A program made the position numbers and the translations under genes. A stretch of 64,000 nucleotides of DNA from Sipunculus nudus (taxonomy: Eukaryota; Annelida; Sipuncula; Golfingiida; Sipunculidae). The stretch is taken from assembly GCA_026874595.1 (NCBI GenBank), contig CM049317.1, forward strand, positions 59,862,618 through 59,926,617, written 5' to 3'. The first letter of the stretch is position 1, and every line of letters starts with the position of its first letter. Under the pieces are notes generated by a model. It ran no database searches. It had not been told where the DNA came from and saw only the letters and a program-made list of their open reading frames with translations. Of this stretch, positions 1-12,855 are shown in pieces.

Positions 1-298
1 TCTGAGTCTCTGTGTTAACTGGGTTAAAGAAAAGTCAGGGTGATCCCTACATAAAGATAATACTGAAGTAATAATAGTGTGAATTATCTGACACTACAAA
101 TTGTGTTTGGTGCAAATGATACAATACATGTGTAGACAACAAATCTATGTGTAGAGAAATAGTTGGTGACAAATGAGCAATGACAAATCTATGAATAGCA
201 CGAAAATCAAAATAGCACGAAATATAACCCTACAGCAGTGATTACAAAAGTTTTGTACAAAAATAACCTCAATTTTCCAAAGGTAATGCCATAACATA

Positions 299-355
299 AT
301 CTCAGACCTAATCTCAAACTTAATCTCAAACCTAATCTCAAACCTAATTCAAATA
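299..355. repeat. 12-bp minisatellite, about 5 units
   Basis: Units of the form AATCTCAAACCT repeat head to tail with one or two substitutions each, and the last unit is degenerate. The period is a multiple of three, so all frames stay open. The minus strand reads as an artificial Leu-Arg-Leu-Gly peptide, which should not be taken as a gene. Confidence 0.85.
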
Positions 356-1917
356 ACCTAAGGGCTAATGGTGTTGATGATGCAACATATTCAGGCAACT
401 GATGACCAGTTTTCCCAGAGCAGCTGGAATCACACCTCATCAGGCAGTAATCCTGCAAAATCTCTTTTAGTTTCAGCTATTAAGCACATAAATTTGAACT
501 GCAGCAACCTTGTGTAATCTTCAGCTCTTTGTTTCTGTTGATAAACATTGACATGGGGAACACTTAGGTGTGGACATCTTACCAATATAAGTCCAGTCCA
601 ACGACCTAGACAGCATGCTATTATCGAGCCAATCATAGACGGGAATATTCATACCAGTGGACGCGGCTTGTTATATTGGCTTAGGTCAGACTCTAATGCA
701 GGGGAAGAATGCTGGCTGTATAATTGAAAATGGAACCGCCATCATTTCATCAGGCCTCTCTTTGTAACCATATAAGAGTATTTATGATACATTGTTCAAG
801 AACAGCCGTCTGAGGCCTGAGTCTCAGATAGTAATCAAAATATCCAAGCAATCAGCAATAATTGACATAGATGCATGTTAATGTATTAGTGGATTAGTAA
901 CCTGAATAAGTCCAGCACATACTTTCTTAATATGATTATTTATGTTAATTCACACAGTGACATAGCATCTTGAAGTGTCAATGTCCATTCAGCTTCATGG
1001 TGGAATAAGCTAAAAGTTTGAATAAGCATTTAATATGACATTTAAATATTAGATTGAGATATATTTCATTTCCAGTATCAGTTACAATTTGCTAGGAGAA
1101 ATACAGTATTTACAATCTCTTTAAATAATAATATTCAAAAACTGAAGAAGTAATACTTCATTTAATCAAGTCCAGTAAATCTTCATGCTGTTACAATACA
1201 ATTATTTTGATTCCCCCCCCCCCCCAAAAAAAAAATAATATTTAAGTGAAGGTTAACCTTATGCCTACTAAATAAATATGTATGCAAATGGACTGTGATA
1301 TATTTTTTGAGTTACTGTATCTGCCAGGTTGGTCAACCATGCCAGGGGACCATGTTAAAACCACAGGGTCCCTAATTTCTTTATCAGATGATGAAATGAT
1401 ACATGAAACCAAGGAATTATCATATAAGAAGAAGAAATAATAAATGCTCTTCCTAATTAAAATTTTAAACAAAAAATATAAACAAATCCTTAAAAGTTTA
1501 ACATAAATTCAAATTGAACAAATAAGAACCAATTAAGTATTACTGATACCATATCTGTAAGGTGGGACTGCTAGGCAGGTTTGCTGCAAGCTCCTGAAGA
1601 AATTTAAGAATTTTATTGGAGCATTTGAGACAAAAATATAACAGGAGTTTACAGGAATTTTCAGCCAGAAAAACAGGAAATATACAGGCGTTGTCACTGC
1701 ATAATCATTTTGCAACCCTTTACTGATCATTTCTCCATGCAGTATCTAAAATCTGTTTACATGGTTCGGCTGATTGTACTTTAATGACTGGTACACTTAC
1801 ATGCACATGCATGTTTACAAATGCTGAATGTTTTCATTAATAAAACATTTATATAACAATTAGAATATTTTCTGTTAATATATATTTGTAAAACAACTGT
1901 AGTTGTAATGAAAAACT
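356..1917. other. Non-coding AT-rich stretch
   Basis: I see no gene. It holds a C13 run followed by an A10 run at 1213-1235. Open frames are short and without recognisable domains. The same holds for bases 1-298. Confidence 0.6.
1213..1235. repeat. Homopolymer tract C13 then A10
   Basis: Thirteen C residues run directly into ten A residues. The same C-run-to-A-run junction recurs at 5817-5837. Confidence 0.9.
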
Positions 1918-2462
1918 AGCTTGAAATGTGTCCACAACCTTTTCAAAGAAGTGGATCCTGTGACCCTGACCTCTGACTTTGTGACCTCAACATCTATAGG
2001 ATTCTTCTCCCACTTAGTTAGTGAGCTATAAGTGAAAGATCAAATAATTGGGATGAAAGGTTTGGCTTAAAATGCATCCATAGGCTTTTCAAAGAAGTTG
2101 GTTCTGTGACCTTGACCTTTGACCGTGTGACCTCAAAATACTAGTAATTATGGTTCTTCCCCTGTTGGTAGGTGTGCTGTATGTGAAAGATGGAAGGTTT
2201 GGGATGAAAATTTTGGCTAAAAGAATTATTTTTGGGGGGTGCAAACACACCCCATTACTTCGAGAATATAGGTCGCAGTGACCTAATTTCAGGTTTGCAA
2301 GGAGATCTTTTTAGAACCTCTAAGACTGCATAGGGTTCATGGCCCTAGCCCCTACGGTAATGATTTGTGCCTTGCTAACGGCCGGACGGACAGACGGAAG
2401 GACGACAGACAAAGACCCATCGCTATAGCCCAGCATGACTGAAAGTCAGCTGAGCTAAAAAA
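1918..2462 (+). mobile_element. 5'-truncated pearl-like non-autonomous element (copy R0)
   Basis: Two core units start with GTGACC at about 1960 and 2106, a spacing of 146 bp. A 3' flank (about 2226-2462) follows that matches 57028-57254 closely in order and content. The flank has a G-rich start, AGGTCGCAGTGACCT at 2270-2284, a GGAC-rich stretch (about 2383-2412), and a terminal hairpin TGACT-GAA-AGTCA followed by GCTGAGCTAAAA. The 5' signature found in the other copies (CAAGGGACCYAYGGGTC) is absent, so this copy is truncated. I see no protein. The family name is by analogy with bivalve pearl/HINE elements recalled from memory. Confidence 0.7.
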
Positions 2463-5400
2463 CCAGAAAAAATATAAGAGATTATGGTCTGAATGTGGGA
2501 AAATGTAGGAAATATATGAGACAATTTTTTTCATAGAAAATACAGGAAATAAAGGAGAATTTTTTTTTCATAGGGAAATATAGAATTATATAGGATATAC
2601 AGGAGTCAGTGGTAACCAAGCCTGGGACAAACGCCCCTTGCCCAAGTGGCCAATAATCTAACATGGCAGGATTATCGCAGGAGTAAGCACCAGACCTGTC
2701 GCAACCATCTATCAAGATTCAATGCAGCGTGCGGTACGGACAACCCACGAACTTGTCCAAACATTGCGCTGGCTTGACCTATTCCACTCAAAACACGACA
2801 TCTTGTCTGGTGGCCATCTCGTCTGCCATGCCAGGAAATCACCTGCCCCAGTAATCAATATTTCTAGGAATTACCCAGAAATACCTGTCAAGCCCAATCT
2901 CTTTTCATCAATCTGGCTTAACTGTTTCAGCCTCTATTAATACAGGTCACTCCTCAAGCTGCTGCATATAGATTCTGATATTTATTAAGGTAACGACATT
3001 ATGTGTTGATGACAAAATCTATACACTGCTAGCTAAACAGGTTGGTGGTGAATTCATTATATATACTGTGGTTGCCTTTTTGTTTGTGCGAGTTTCAAAT
3101 TTGTGATTTTCATGAAAGGGGAATTAAGCAAAAATGAAACCTTTGTGAATAAGTGGTCCAATCATGGGAGGCAAGTCGGAAAGTAAAAGGTGATTTTAAA
3201 TATTAATAATAAAAGATCTTATATGTTCAAAGATTGTTATTGTAAGTCCTATCAACTCGTCCGATGTTCCCTTTGGGTTCCCACCCTATTATTAAATTTT
3301 AGCACACATTATTTGATATAATCAGTTCATACAATAAAGGGTTTACTCTGTTTATTGTTTTACTGTAATGACAAAACACTGAAAAGTGGACATTTTAAAA
3401 TATAAAGCCGTACAACAGTATACAACCTTATAAATGTATTTGAATATATATTGTATATTGAGTGCAAAAATCTCAAAATAAGTCGTACCTTTACGTGAAC
3501 TTATATATCTCCATTTACAGTTTGAAGTATATATGAAAGTAATATGTTGATGACATCATCTATTTCATATATTTCCATTAAAGGATTGCTGTGTGTATCA
3601 AAATTAAGTATATCTCAATCCAACTATACTTAAGACTGCAGCACATGACATTATGTGTTAAAAGATTTAATATACCCATCTACATTTAATGTTTCGGAGT
3701 ATAAAATGCTATGGAAAATATGCTGAGTACAAATGCTCAGGTGAAAACAGGAAATATTCAGGTGGAAAGGCGGAGGTAAAAATGCCTCTGATCTAAAATG
3801 CCAAGATGAAAAAAGTAAAAAAGCCTCAGGTAAAATCACTAGACTAATTAAGCCTGGTTAATATAATGCCACCCCCATTAAATCCAGATCCAGCACTGAT
3901 TTGATTGCTGACTTACTCCATATCCTTTTACAGGTACTGTGCACTTTGCGTTGGAGATTTATGAGGGATGGATTCAGGACGGATTTCAATCATTCAAGCC
4001 AACTGGCTGCTGGGTCTCCATCCATTCAGTTTTAGTCTAAAAATAACTTGTTTATTAAGCTGCACATCTAATTAAATACTATTACTCTCTTTATATTATG
4101 ACTATCTCAGCTCATTCAGAGTCAAAAGCAGCGTTTCCTGTCAAAGGAATATGTATCATATCTATATCTTCTTCCAATCTACTATTTTAACTGTAGTTAT
4201 ATATTAAAAATAAGTCCACCAAACTACAGATTTCAATTTCACTCTGTAGCCTCAAATGCTTAAGATGTTCAATGTGGTAGAAAATAGATTGGAAATTATA
4301 TCTCTATGTATAAGATGCACCAAGGTTTTAGTTAAGAGTTTATGACGAAAAAATGAGAATTATAATTTGGGGAAAGATGGTAAATAGAAAGGAGACCTAT
4401 AATTATATTTACTGCCATGACTCAATCAGTATTTATACAATCGAAAGATTTCAAATCTGCTGGTGACCGATTTGTTAATTCTTTCATATGAAAAGCATAT
4501 CTCATAATACAGGTTCATTCGGCTTCCAATAATTACTTAAAGAAGAGTTTTTTATGTATAAAAGAGCTTCAGCTTACCTTCAGGGTGTTTTTTTTTTAAT
4601 TTCTTCATGTAATTGATAATAGAGTGTCTGCATCCAATAAATGTCATGCATATCTCTTCCACTACCAGTAGTGCAAATAACCTGATTTTTCTTGTGCTAT
4701 TTTGAGCTGATTCTATTCCTCTGGCAAACTACTCACTACAGGTAGCAGATTATTCTATACACCGTAAGCTCACATTTTATCGGAAGCAGCAGATTTTTTT
4801 CCGTAAATGAGGACAAGGAAGTCAGGGACCCTGCGGTTCACTATCAGATGCCGGGGCCTGTGTTCTCTTAGCCGGTGTTCTCTACCCTCTTTCCCTCAGG
4901 ACACCTTGTCAGATACCCCTCACCACTTCTCATATTTCCTGCCTTATTTAAAAACATTACTGGTGGCCTAGGACGCCTGTGAAATCACTCTCTCCCACCC
5001 CCTGTACCACATGATCCATAATGCAAACACCAAAGGGTTTTAGGCTTGTTATTGTAGGGGGTTTGGTGAGGGACCAAGCTGCTGGCCTGTTATGACAGAT
5101 GGATGACAGTATTACAAGATCACACTGCAACAGGGATGCTGCACAGATGCTATTTCATCTTCATCATCCTCTGATGGTCATCAGAATCAAGAAATCCTCA
5201 GAGGTCAGATCCCAGAAGTGACATTTATAGCTTGATCATCAGGGATCAAAACAGAAGATAATGATTTATGGTTTTATGAAAAATTTAGGGATGCTGTATG
5301 CAAAATCAGCAGCACTAAGGCAACAAACTTTCATCATAAACATCCTAAGATAGGTAAAGATAAAAGATAACTGTTGGAACAATTTTCTATTTCAGGATTT

Positions 5401-5816
5401 TTACTTGAAATCCACATACCTAGAGGTAACCTTTATGCTAATATGACTGTATGATCAAGTGACATTGTTCACAGAGTCAATTTTTTCTTTATGTGTTTAC
5501 ACTAAAAGAAACACCTGTAATTCACTATTCATATGACAGAATGTCTATTGCTGTTGCCAAGTTTCTTACTGTATAATTTGAAAACCATCTTAGATTTTAC
5601 AGTTTCATTCCATATTTTAAGAAGATAAGTATATGTTGTATGTAAAGCATATTTTTACAACATATATTTTACAACTAAGTGATCATGGACCTTGTTTCTT
5701 AGCTGATCATTAGTTCATGAGAACCTCCACTGGTTTCAACTGACTAAATTCTCAAATATCTCATCCATAATATACAAACTGCTTCCATAATATGACAAAA
5801 AAGGCTGCAACCACCT

Positions 5817-5837
5817 CCCCCCCCCCCCCCAAAAAAA
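5817..5837. repeat. Homopolymer tract C14 then A7
   Basis: Fourteen C followed directly by seven A. This is the same junction type as at 1213-1235. Confidence 0.9.
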
Positions 5838-6243
5838 GGGAAATATTACATAGAATTTTGTAAGAGGGATCCTTGAAACAGTACTGAAACCTATATTACA
5901 ACTGCTAAAAACAGAAGTACCTAAAAATTAATAAGGTTTATGCAAAGTAACTACAAGTCTGGGAAATAGAATCCTCCTTTATGAGCAAACACAGCAGAAG
6001 AACTGTTGTAATATTGTACTGAATTATGTTGATCTCCGATATAAAAGTGACTCACTTGTATTACAGGAGATGTGTTCTTTCTGGTGATAAACACGAAGAT
6101 GTTAATATCCCAACACTCTGACAACAAAAACCACAGCAGTGGACACTTTTATCTCCCACTGAGGACAAGGATACAGTTTAATCATGTCCACAATTGCATG
6201 GTCACAGTTCATGGATAGAGCCAACTAAGTGGACCGCCAAGGT

Positions 6244-6256
6244 CCCCCCCCCCCCC
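6244..6256. repeat. Homopolymer tract C13
   Basis: Thirteen consecutive C residues on the + strand, within a moderately GC-richer patch (about 6100-6400) that shows no gene. Confidence 0.9.
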
Positions 6257-8394
6257 AGTCCTACTCCATCACAAAGACCATGACAAGTCTAACAGTTAAT
6301 CACCATCCAGCAAGGACAACTCTCCCCCCTTGCTTTGACCTCGTCACCTTACTAATGAGGTCATGTGCCTCATAAAACCCATACATACTGGACATGTCGA
6401 GTTGTAATTGCTTACAGCATGGTTCACTGACTGGCCTTTCCATCCAAATGACATTTGACCTTAAATGCTCCTTAAACACAAAATTGACCTTCTTCCTTCA
6501 ACTTTCTCTCTATTTTACCTGTTATTAAAGAAAATAGGTCTAGAAATCAGTTGTTAAGCCCTGCCAGGAAGGTGAGAAATTTGTACTTTTTGATTTAGAA
6601 AAAGAATCGAACTCCGATAAAGATGGCAAGACATCATAAAATAATAAAAAAATTTCTCAAGGCTGACCAAAATTGTACAAGGTGCTAAGATGTGCCTTCC
6701 GTGTCAAACAGGAGAAGAGATGAATGAAAGTTTTAACTAAAGATATACCTTATGCCGAGGTGTGGCAGAGGAAAGTTAACACCTGAGGAAATACCTGAAG
6801 CTATGGATACTGCGATTGGCTGTTTTTTTTATGAGGGTTACATTATGGGATATTCGCAAAAGGTAATTATTGTGAAAATGAAACCGTGAATAAGACACCC
6901 AATCTACCAGGACAAACAGTCATTTATACCCTAATCTCTAGGTATTATAATTTTTAAATCAATATATTTTAAATTACATAATAATAAACAGGAATGTCCA
7001 ATATTTCAAAGGCTGATCCAATATTAGAATGATACTTGGGCGATCCAAGTAAAATTGTGAAGATTTTGTTCAAATATTAAATATTTCATACAATAATGGA
7101 TATACTCTTGTGTAGGTAAATATATGTTGTGTTCGTGAAAATGAAATGTGAAACACTTTCAAAACTGAAAATTGCAAAAATTTTAACAATAACTGTAAGC
7201 AGATCACAGCATTCATATAGATGGATCTGTCTCTCAGTGCACAGGGATAAGTTCTGAAAGCACATAACAGCAATACCTGTATTTACCAAAAGGCAAAGTC
7301 TAATGTAGAACTTTCACTATGATCTAGACAGTGATGTACAAACTTGTACTCAGATCTACAGGTCCCAGCAGGCAGGTAATGTAATAGAAACCCACCCAGG
7401 GGAGAGGACCAGGTGCAATGGACAGTCCATATGTCAAACTGATATGACTCTATACTAAACTTATACATATTCAGGGAATGGCATTTTTTATAAATACAAT
7501 AATGCAACAGTAAGATATATATGAAGAACAGAAAATGTACATGTTGGCAACTAACAATAAGAAAAGATTGAAAAATGATCGAAAAGTATAAAATGACTTG
7601 TCTCCTTCTACTAGCAGATATCTGTTACCAGTTTATCAAATTTCTTCACAAATATCTATCATAAGGACTTGTGAGTTTCACTGGTTAATTTTTTTCAAAT
7701 AATTGTAGTTCAATGGAATTGTTCTGTGGACATATGCTATAAAATGCTTAATTATTGTAATTACTCTTATATTAGAACCCACACTTAAATTCACTTTAAA
7801 CATCCACTTGTGGCCCTTGTTAGAAAGATCAGGACAAAAGATGGAAGAGTAAGAATAAAGGCCACAGCTGTGATATAGGAGTTAATACGTACATTTAAAA
7901 ATTTTGTACAGGCTCCGATACGCATACACCAACACTGCCATCACTGCTGTGGACAAACCAGCAGTTATGCATGAGTCACATTATCCAGCTCAAGTCAATG
8001 TCCACAGAGCCATAGAAAATGCCCCTAATGTAACTTTATTGTCCCCAAAGGAATTTCAAACTGAACGAATGTTATTCCTGTGAGGTCATGTCTGATAAGT
8101 GCCTATCTGTGGCAAATGGTAAACAGATATACCTTCAAAACAATTGTACATATTAAAGGAATGCACCAGGCCTATGTCAGAGCTCTGTCTGTCATACGTA
8201 ACTCTGGGATCTTTGACCAATGAAAAGTGGTCTCATTTGGATATACTGAAGTTACACAACTGAATCCCTGAGGGTGTTAGCTGGTTGCCTTGGCGATGGG
8301 TTTAAAGATGGAGCCAATATGCTAGTTCCCTCTGATCAAGTGATCTGTCCCTGAAAAGTCGCTGGTCCCTGGCCATTAAAGGGACATAATCATG

Positions 8395-8830
8395 CGCAAT
8401 ATTATTCATATTCTCTCACACTATCACTTCAGTTTTGCTTTATACAAAAGTTTCTCAGAAAAACCATTCCAGCACACAGTCTCATTTCCTCGCACACGAC
8501 TGTTTAACACCTTGTTATAGCACTGCGTGTTGGTAAACACAGTCTGTTTACCATAACAAGGCCGCGTGACTGTAGGTCCGATTAAAAGGGGCAACACCCG
8601 GTGTTACAACCAGCGGGAACATGTATTACAGTTTTTGAGCCAAGTCAGTCAGGGCATCTCCTGATTGGCATGTGTTGTGGCTCCGCGCAACACACGGCCC
8701 GACCAACTGTGTTTATGTTAACACCTGTGATCGCGCCCGGTTCACTGTTTTTTTGCCAGGAGTAGGCAAACGGTTTTAAGGCAATATTTTGGCAGGTACA
8801 GTTTTATTTTAAAGGGAAGAAGCATTTTTT
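8395..8830. promoter_or_regulatory. CpG-richer non-coding block with inverted forkhead-like motif
   Basis: This block has visibly more CpG than its AT-rich surroundings and no open frame of note. At 8532-8552 GGTAAACA and TGTTTACC form an inverted repeat with a 5-base spacer. GTAAACA/TGTTTAC is the classical forkhead-factor core. An outer pair, CCTTGTTAT (8510-8518) and ATAACAAGG (8553-8561), is also inverted. TGTTTATGTTAAC lies near 8710. A cis-regulatory element is an inference from composition and motifs. It could equally be an old, decayed repeat. Confidence 0.3.
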
Positions 8831-9250
8831 GTGTTAACTCAACATGATTTATAGGGGATTTGGCCCCTTTAATCATTATAACTGATGCATTCACCACTGA
8901 GGTAGGTAGCAAGGTTACTTATGAGAGAGAAATTCACTCTCTTGATTTTATACCCCTTTCACACACAAAATAGTTAAAGACATACTGGGCAATGCAGATT
9001 GCCGAATCTTTTTCAAACTGTATTATGCTTTCATGCATAGATGTACATTTCATATATAAAACCATAAAACAACACGCTGACACAGCATTTGCACTTGAGC
9101 TGTGAATCAGTTACTGTTCCAAAACTAGTCTAGATTGTTTTGAATGCAAAACACAGCACTAAGTGGAGCAGATATTTCAAATCACATTGAAAATGGTCCA
9201 AATGGTCTGAAAACACTTTGAAATGCCATGGGAATGCTAAATTTGCAGTA

Positions 9251-9306
9251 AAAACAGTTTGAAACTGTTTTGCCTTTGCTGTACACATGAAAGGAGTTTG
9301 AAACTC
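9251..9306. repeat. Two short palindromes of GTTTGAAAC type
   Basis: AAAACAGTTT and AAACTGTTTT are perfectly inverted around one base (9251-9271). GAGTTTGAAACTC (9294-9306) is a second palindrome with the same centre. Similar AAAATGTTTTG / TTTGAAA words are scattered at about 13530-13830, so both may be remnants of one decayed repeat. Confidence 0.5.
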
Positions 9307-11384
9307 ACTGGTAATGATCTCACATAATTATAGCTGACAATTACACCACTCACAACACTGTCAATTTGTGTTTAAACGTCCGTAAATATATGTCCGAATT
9401 TAGGTTCTTATCATTTTGAGTTCGACAGCATCATCAATTAACCTAAAATATAATGGATTTTTTTATTTTTGGAGCTTTCCACTACATATAAGGTTGAACA
9501 TACTCATAAAGTCTGGTACTTTTTTTGGTTAAAACTAAAGGTTTCAGGTTTGCAACTGAGAATGTCCCCCAAAATGCTAGTTGGCACACATTCAAGAGTA
9601 CCTAAGCCAATACGCAAATACAACTGCAGTACATCTGTGTGTTGATTACGTATAAAATACATTTTGTTTGTTTTGTAACCCCCAAAACCATCTGCAATTC
9701 AGATTACACTCTATGTCTGCGTGCATGAATGCTAAACATTTTGTTTCAACTGCTTTATCCATAATAATATCAAACCTTTCTCTCTATATATCAGGGATAT
9801 CAGACATCTTGGAAACCAATGTTCAGTGCATAATCAGGCAACATATATATTAATTTTTCTATGCACTTAATGAAGATTGACATTAATTAGGTAACCAGTC
9901 TTACCCTTACTGCAAGTAACTGGTAATAATTAAAGGGTCCTGGACTCTTGTTTCCTCATTAATATAATTAATCATTAGAGTATTAATTAGGATTATGAAG
10001 TAAATATCTTACACACGACTGAACACATTTACTAATGATCCCATAAATACCAAGTTAGTTAGATGGACTTGAATTCTTCATGAATTATACATCGACAGTT
10101 TATGCCCTACAAACTAAAAAGGAAAATTTTAATCATCTAAGCATGATTTTCTATTTGATTTAATGAGTGTAACCATAGTTACAAGCATCATCATGATATT
10201 TCAGTAAAATACATTCCTAGCAATATAAAATTCACTCAAATATCAAAAAATTTCCTTAAGTTACAGCTTCAAGATAATTCTGAGTAAGCTCAAGTGAAAG
10301 CCCGTCCAGAACCTTACCCAACAAAGATTCAAATGAATCCTTTATCACAAAAAGTAAAATTTTTATTATTCACCTCCTTCAGACTGTCAGTTTATCTAAG
10401 GATACATCACTATATATCCTAATATATAAAAGTAAATCCTTGTTATGTTGTACCTAAAGTAACACGATAGACTCAAATTTAATAGAACAAATAAGTTCAA
10501 CATTTTTCACAATGCCATACTAAGTTTTCAAGAATTTTGTTTTTTTTTTACAAAAATCAAATATGTTTACAGCTTTCCTGGTGGCAAACTGATATTTTTT
10601 TCAAACCATTTTTTGACAAAAATATAATGAGTTCAAAATCTATGGAATATTATTTTTTTTTACAACCTTAAAATATGTTAAAATCTTTCGAAGAGGCAAG
10701 CAGATTTTTCCAAGAAACATCCAAGCTTACCTGATGTAAATATTCCTTGTAATCCTGTATCACTGACACCAACAGCATTAAACTGAAGATATTTGATGTT
10801 CTGGGGGGAGTATTACGCAGCGTGCATTTATATATGGACACTTAATTAGTTAAACACAACACTTGTCTTACCTTATGGTAGTGTTATAATGTCACATGCC
10901 ATCCTGATAAACACAACCACCCCCCCCCCCCCCCCAATGCAATGCATGATGGGATACCCATATGTTCATCTTTTCACCAGATGCCCCAAATCATGTGACT
11001 TCTGGAAAACTTCTTTTAAAGCAACTGTGTTTTGTATGCAAGTTAACATTGCCAGAAGCATGTGATGGATTGGTTATATCATATTTGGAATATACAGCAG
11101 GCTACATAAATTATTCTGTGTGTGTTCTGCACTAACAAAGATATAATCATATAACGAAGGAATCAGGGGCATGCAGCTCCAATTATACAGCCCATTACCA
11201 TGGTTAATGTATGCAAATACTGCACATGCAAACTATTAGAAACCTCCATGCCAACCCCATGGCCCAAGGTACTTCAAATGTAACTAATGATTTGAGTTTT
11301 ACTTATTTTTATTTTAAAAATCTCTTAATTTATATAATCAATTATTTCAACTGTCAGTAATATAAATTTTCATAGATGTTTTAA
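9307..11384. other. Non-coding AT-rich stretch
   Basis: No gene seen. It contains many TAAT-type words at about 9950-10010, T-runs, and a C16 tract at 10920-10935. Nothing coding can be supported. Confidence 0.55.
10920..10935. repeat. Homopolymer tract C16
   Basis: Sixteen consecutive C residues on the + strand. Confidence 0.9.
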
Positions 11385-12443
11385 AATGGGGGAACTTTGA
11401 GAAAATATGAAAAATGGTTTTATAAAGGTAAACGCTTAGAAGTTGTCAATAATTATAAATACCTGGGAGGCACATTTACAAGCCTACTAAATTGGTCCAA
11501 AATGAAGCAGAATCTAAATTGTCAAGCAAACAAAGCTTTAATAATAATCAAACAATTTATCTCAAAATACAAGTAACTATCTACTTGTAAATCCTTCTTT
11601 CTTTTTGATATGATGGTCCTTCCAATTCTGTGCTATGGTAGTAAACTATGGGGTTTTGAAACATGTGATAATATTGAAGGTGTACATACCAAGTTCTGTA
11701 AATATATTCTCCAAGTTAATATGAATACACCAGTTGCTGCAGTACTAGGAGAATGTGGGCGGTTGCCCTTGAAGATTCATTATATAATAAGAGCTATAAC
11801 TTATTGGACTAAATTGATAAATATAATAAATAATAGATTACCAAAGCAATTGTATAATAAATTATATAGCTTAGATGAAGCAGGAAAACAGAACTGGGTA
11901 ACTAATATAAAAAAAATATTATTTTCGCAAGGATTTGGCTATGTTTGGATTGAACAAGATGTAGGGGATATTAAATTATTTATCTCAGTATTGAAACAGA
12001 GATTAAATGATTCTTTATTGCAGGATTGGACAAGTAGTATATATAATAATCATCGATTAAACACATCCTCAACTTTTAAATTAACTTTTAACACTGAAAA
12101 ATATTTAACAGTTCTACGAAATGTTAACTATAGGAAAGTCTTTCAAGACTAAGATGTTCATCACATAATTTAGAAGTAGAAAAAGGAAGGCATAGTAATA
12201 CTCTATGGGATGAAAGGTTTTTGTAAATATTGTCTAAAATATGGGGAAGCTGTTGTGGAAGATGAGCATCATTTTATCATGAAATGCCCATTGTATACAG
12301 ACTAGAGAATCAAGTATATTGATGATTTAAGTATATTTACATATCTGATGGCAGAAAATAATGCCCATACAATAAAACAATTAGCAACCTATGTACACTT
12401 TGCCTTTATGAGGAGAGATGATGAATTGAAAGCTATCATCTAA
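11385..12443 (+). pseudogene. LINE ORF2 C-terminal fragment, broken
   Basis: Translation in the frame of position 11610 gives a GGTLRKYEKWFYKGKRLEVV-like start and NYKYLGGTFTS, typical of the region just after the RT domain in many invertebrate LINEs. An in-frame TAA at 11574-11576 breaks it. The longest intact piece (11610-12152, 180 codons) holds LPILCYGSKLWG and GECGRLPL, both hallmark-like for this region. Around 12140 the similarity moves to another frame (RLRCSSHNLEVEKGRH, a common LINE phrase). It returns to the first frame near 12210 for a Cys/His motif (CX2C near 12222-12233, then HX4C). A further TAG lies at 12303-12305, and recognisable coding ends with TAA at 12441-12443. In sum there are two internal stops and two frameshifts, so no functional protein is made. 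Confidence 0.85.
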
Positions 12444-12825
12444 GTAATCTATTTATTCTCTTACTATTCATCTGCCAATTAAGAAATAGATCAACTGTTT
12501 TCCATTGATGCATTGTACAACTGTTTGTTTTATATGTTCACCTATATATTAATTATTATTATTATTATAATTGGTATTATTATTGTTATTATTCATGACC
12601 TCTAAATGAAATTAAATATGTGATTACAAAATTTCTGCTTGTGTTTAGATATTGCAAACATGGGTTTTTTCATACAAAATTTTCATAAAAGATTGTGTTT
12701 TAATGCATGTTTTGTTAGTTCATGTTATGCTGTTACATTTTGTTATTGTTGAATTTTTATGATTCTTAACACATGCTCTTTGTGGAACCATGGGCCTGAG
12801 GCCTTTTATTTCAGAATAAATTTCT

Positions 12826-12855
12826 ATTCATTCATTCATTCATTCATTCATTCAT
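12826..12855 (+). repeat. (ATTC)n tail of the LINE
   Basis: About 7.5 perfect copies of ATTC close the 3' UTR of the LINE. Many LINE families end in such a short microsatellite tail. Confidence 0.9.

Larger units (their letters stand above)
2463..8394. other. Long non-coding stretch
   Basis: No supported gene. Directly downstream of the R0 element (2463-2620) is an A/T-rich run with repeated AAATAYAGGA-like words. Two C-homopolymers are listed separately. A somewhat GC-richer patch at about 4800-5160 has no recognisable coding sequence. All open frames are below about 75 codons with no known motif. Confidence 0.55.
11385..12855 (+). mobile_element. 5'-truncated LINE (non-LTR retrotransposon), 3' end
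   Basis: This is the 3' part of a non-LTR retrotransposon. It comprises the C-terminal region of the reverse-transcriptase polyprotein (11385-12443), a 3' UTR of about 380 bp with ATT-rich sequence, a small GGCCTGAGGCC palindrome (12792-12802) just before AATAAA-like sequence, and an (ATTC)n tail ending at 12855. The reverse-transcriptase catalytic core is absent, so this is a typical 5'-truncated, dead copy. The orientation of coding remnant, UTR and tail agrees throughout. I did not assign a clade. Target-site duplications cannot be judged because the 5' truncation point is fuzzy. Confidence 0.85.

Noticed and set aside
207-458. Minus-strand frame with LRLGLRLSLRLGLRL
   Set aside because: Artefact of the 12-bp DNA repeat at 299-355.
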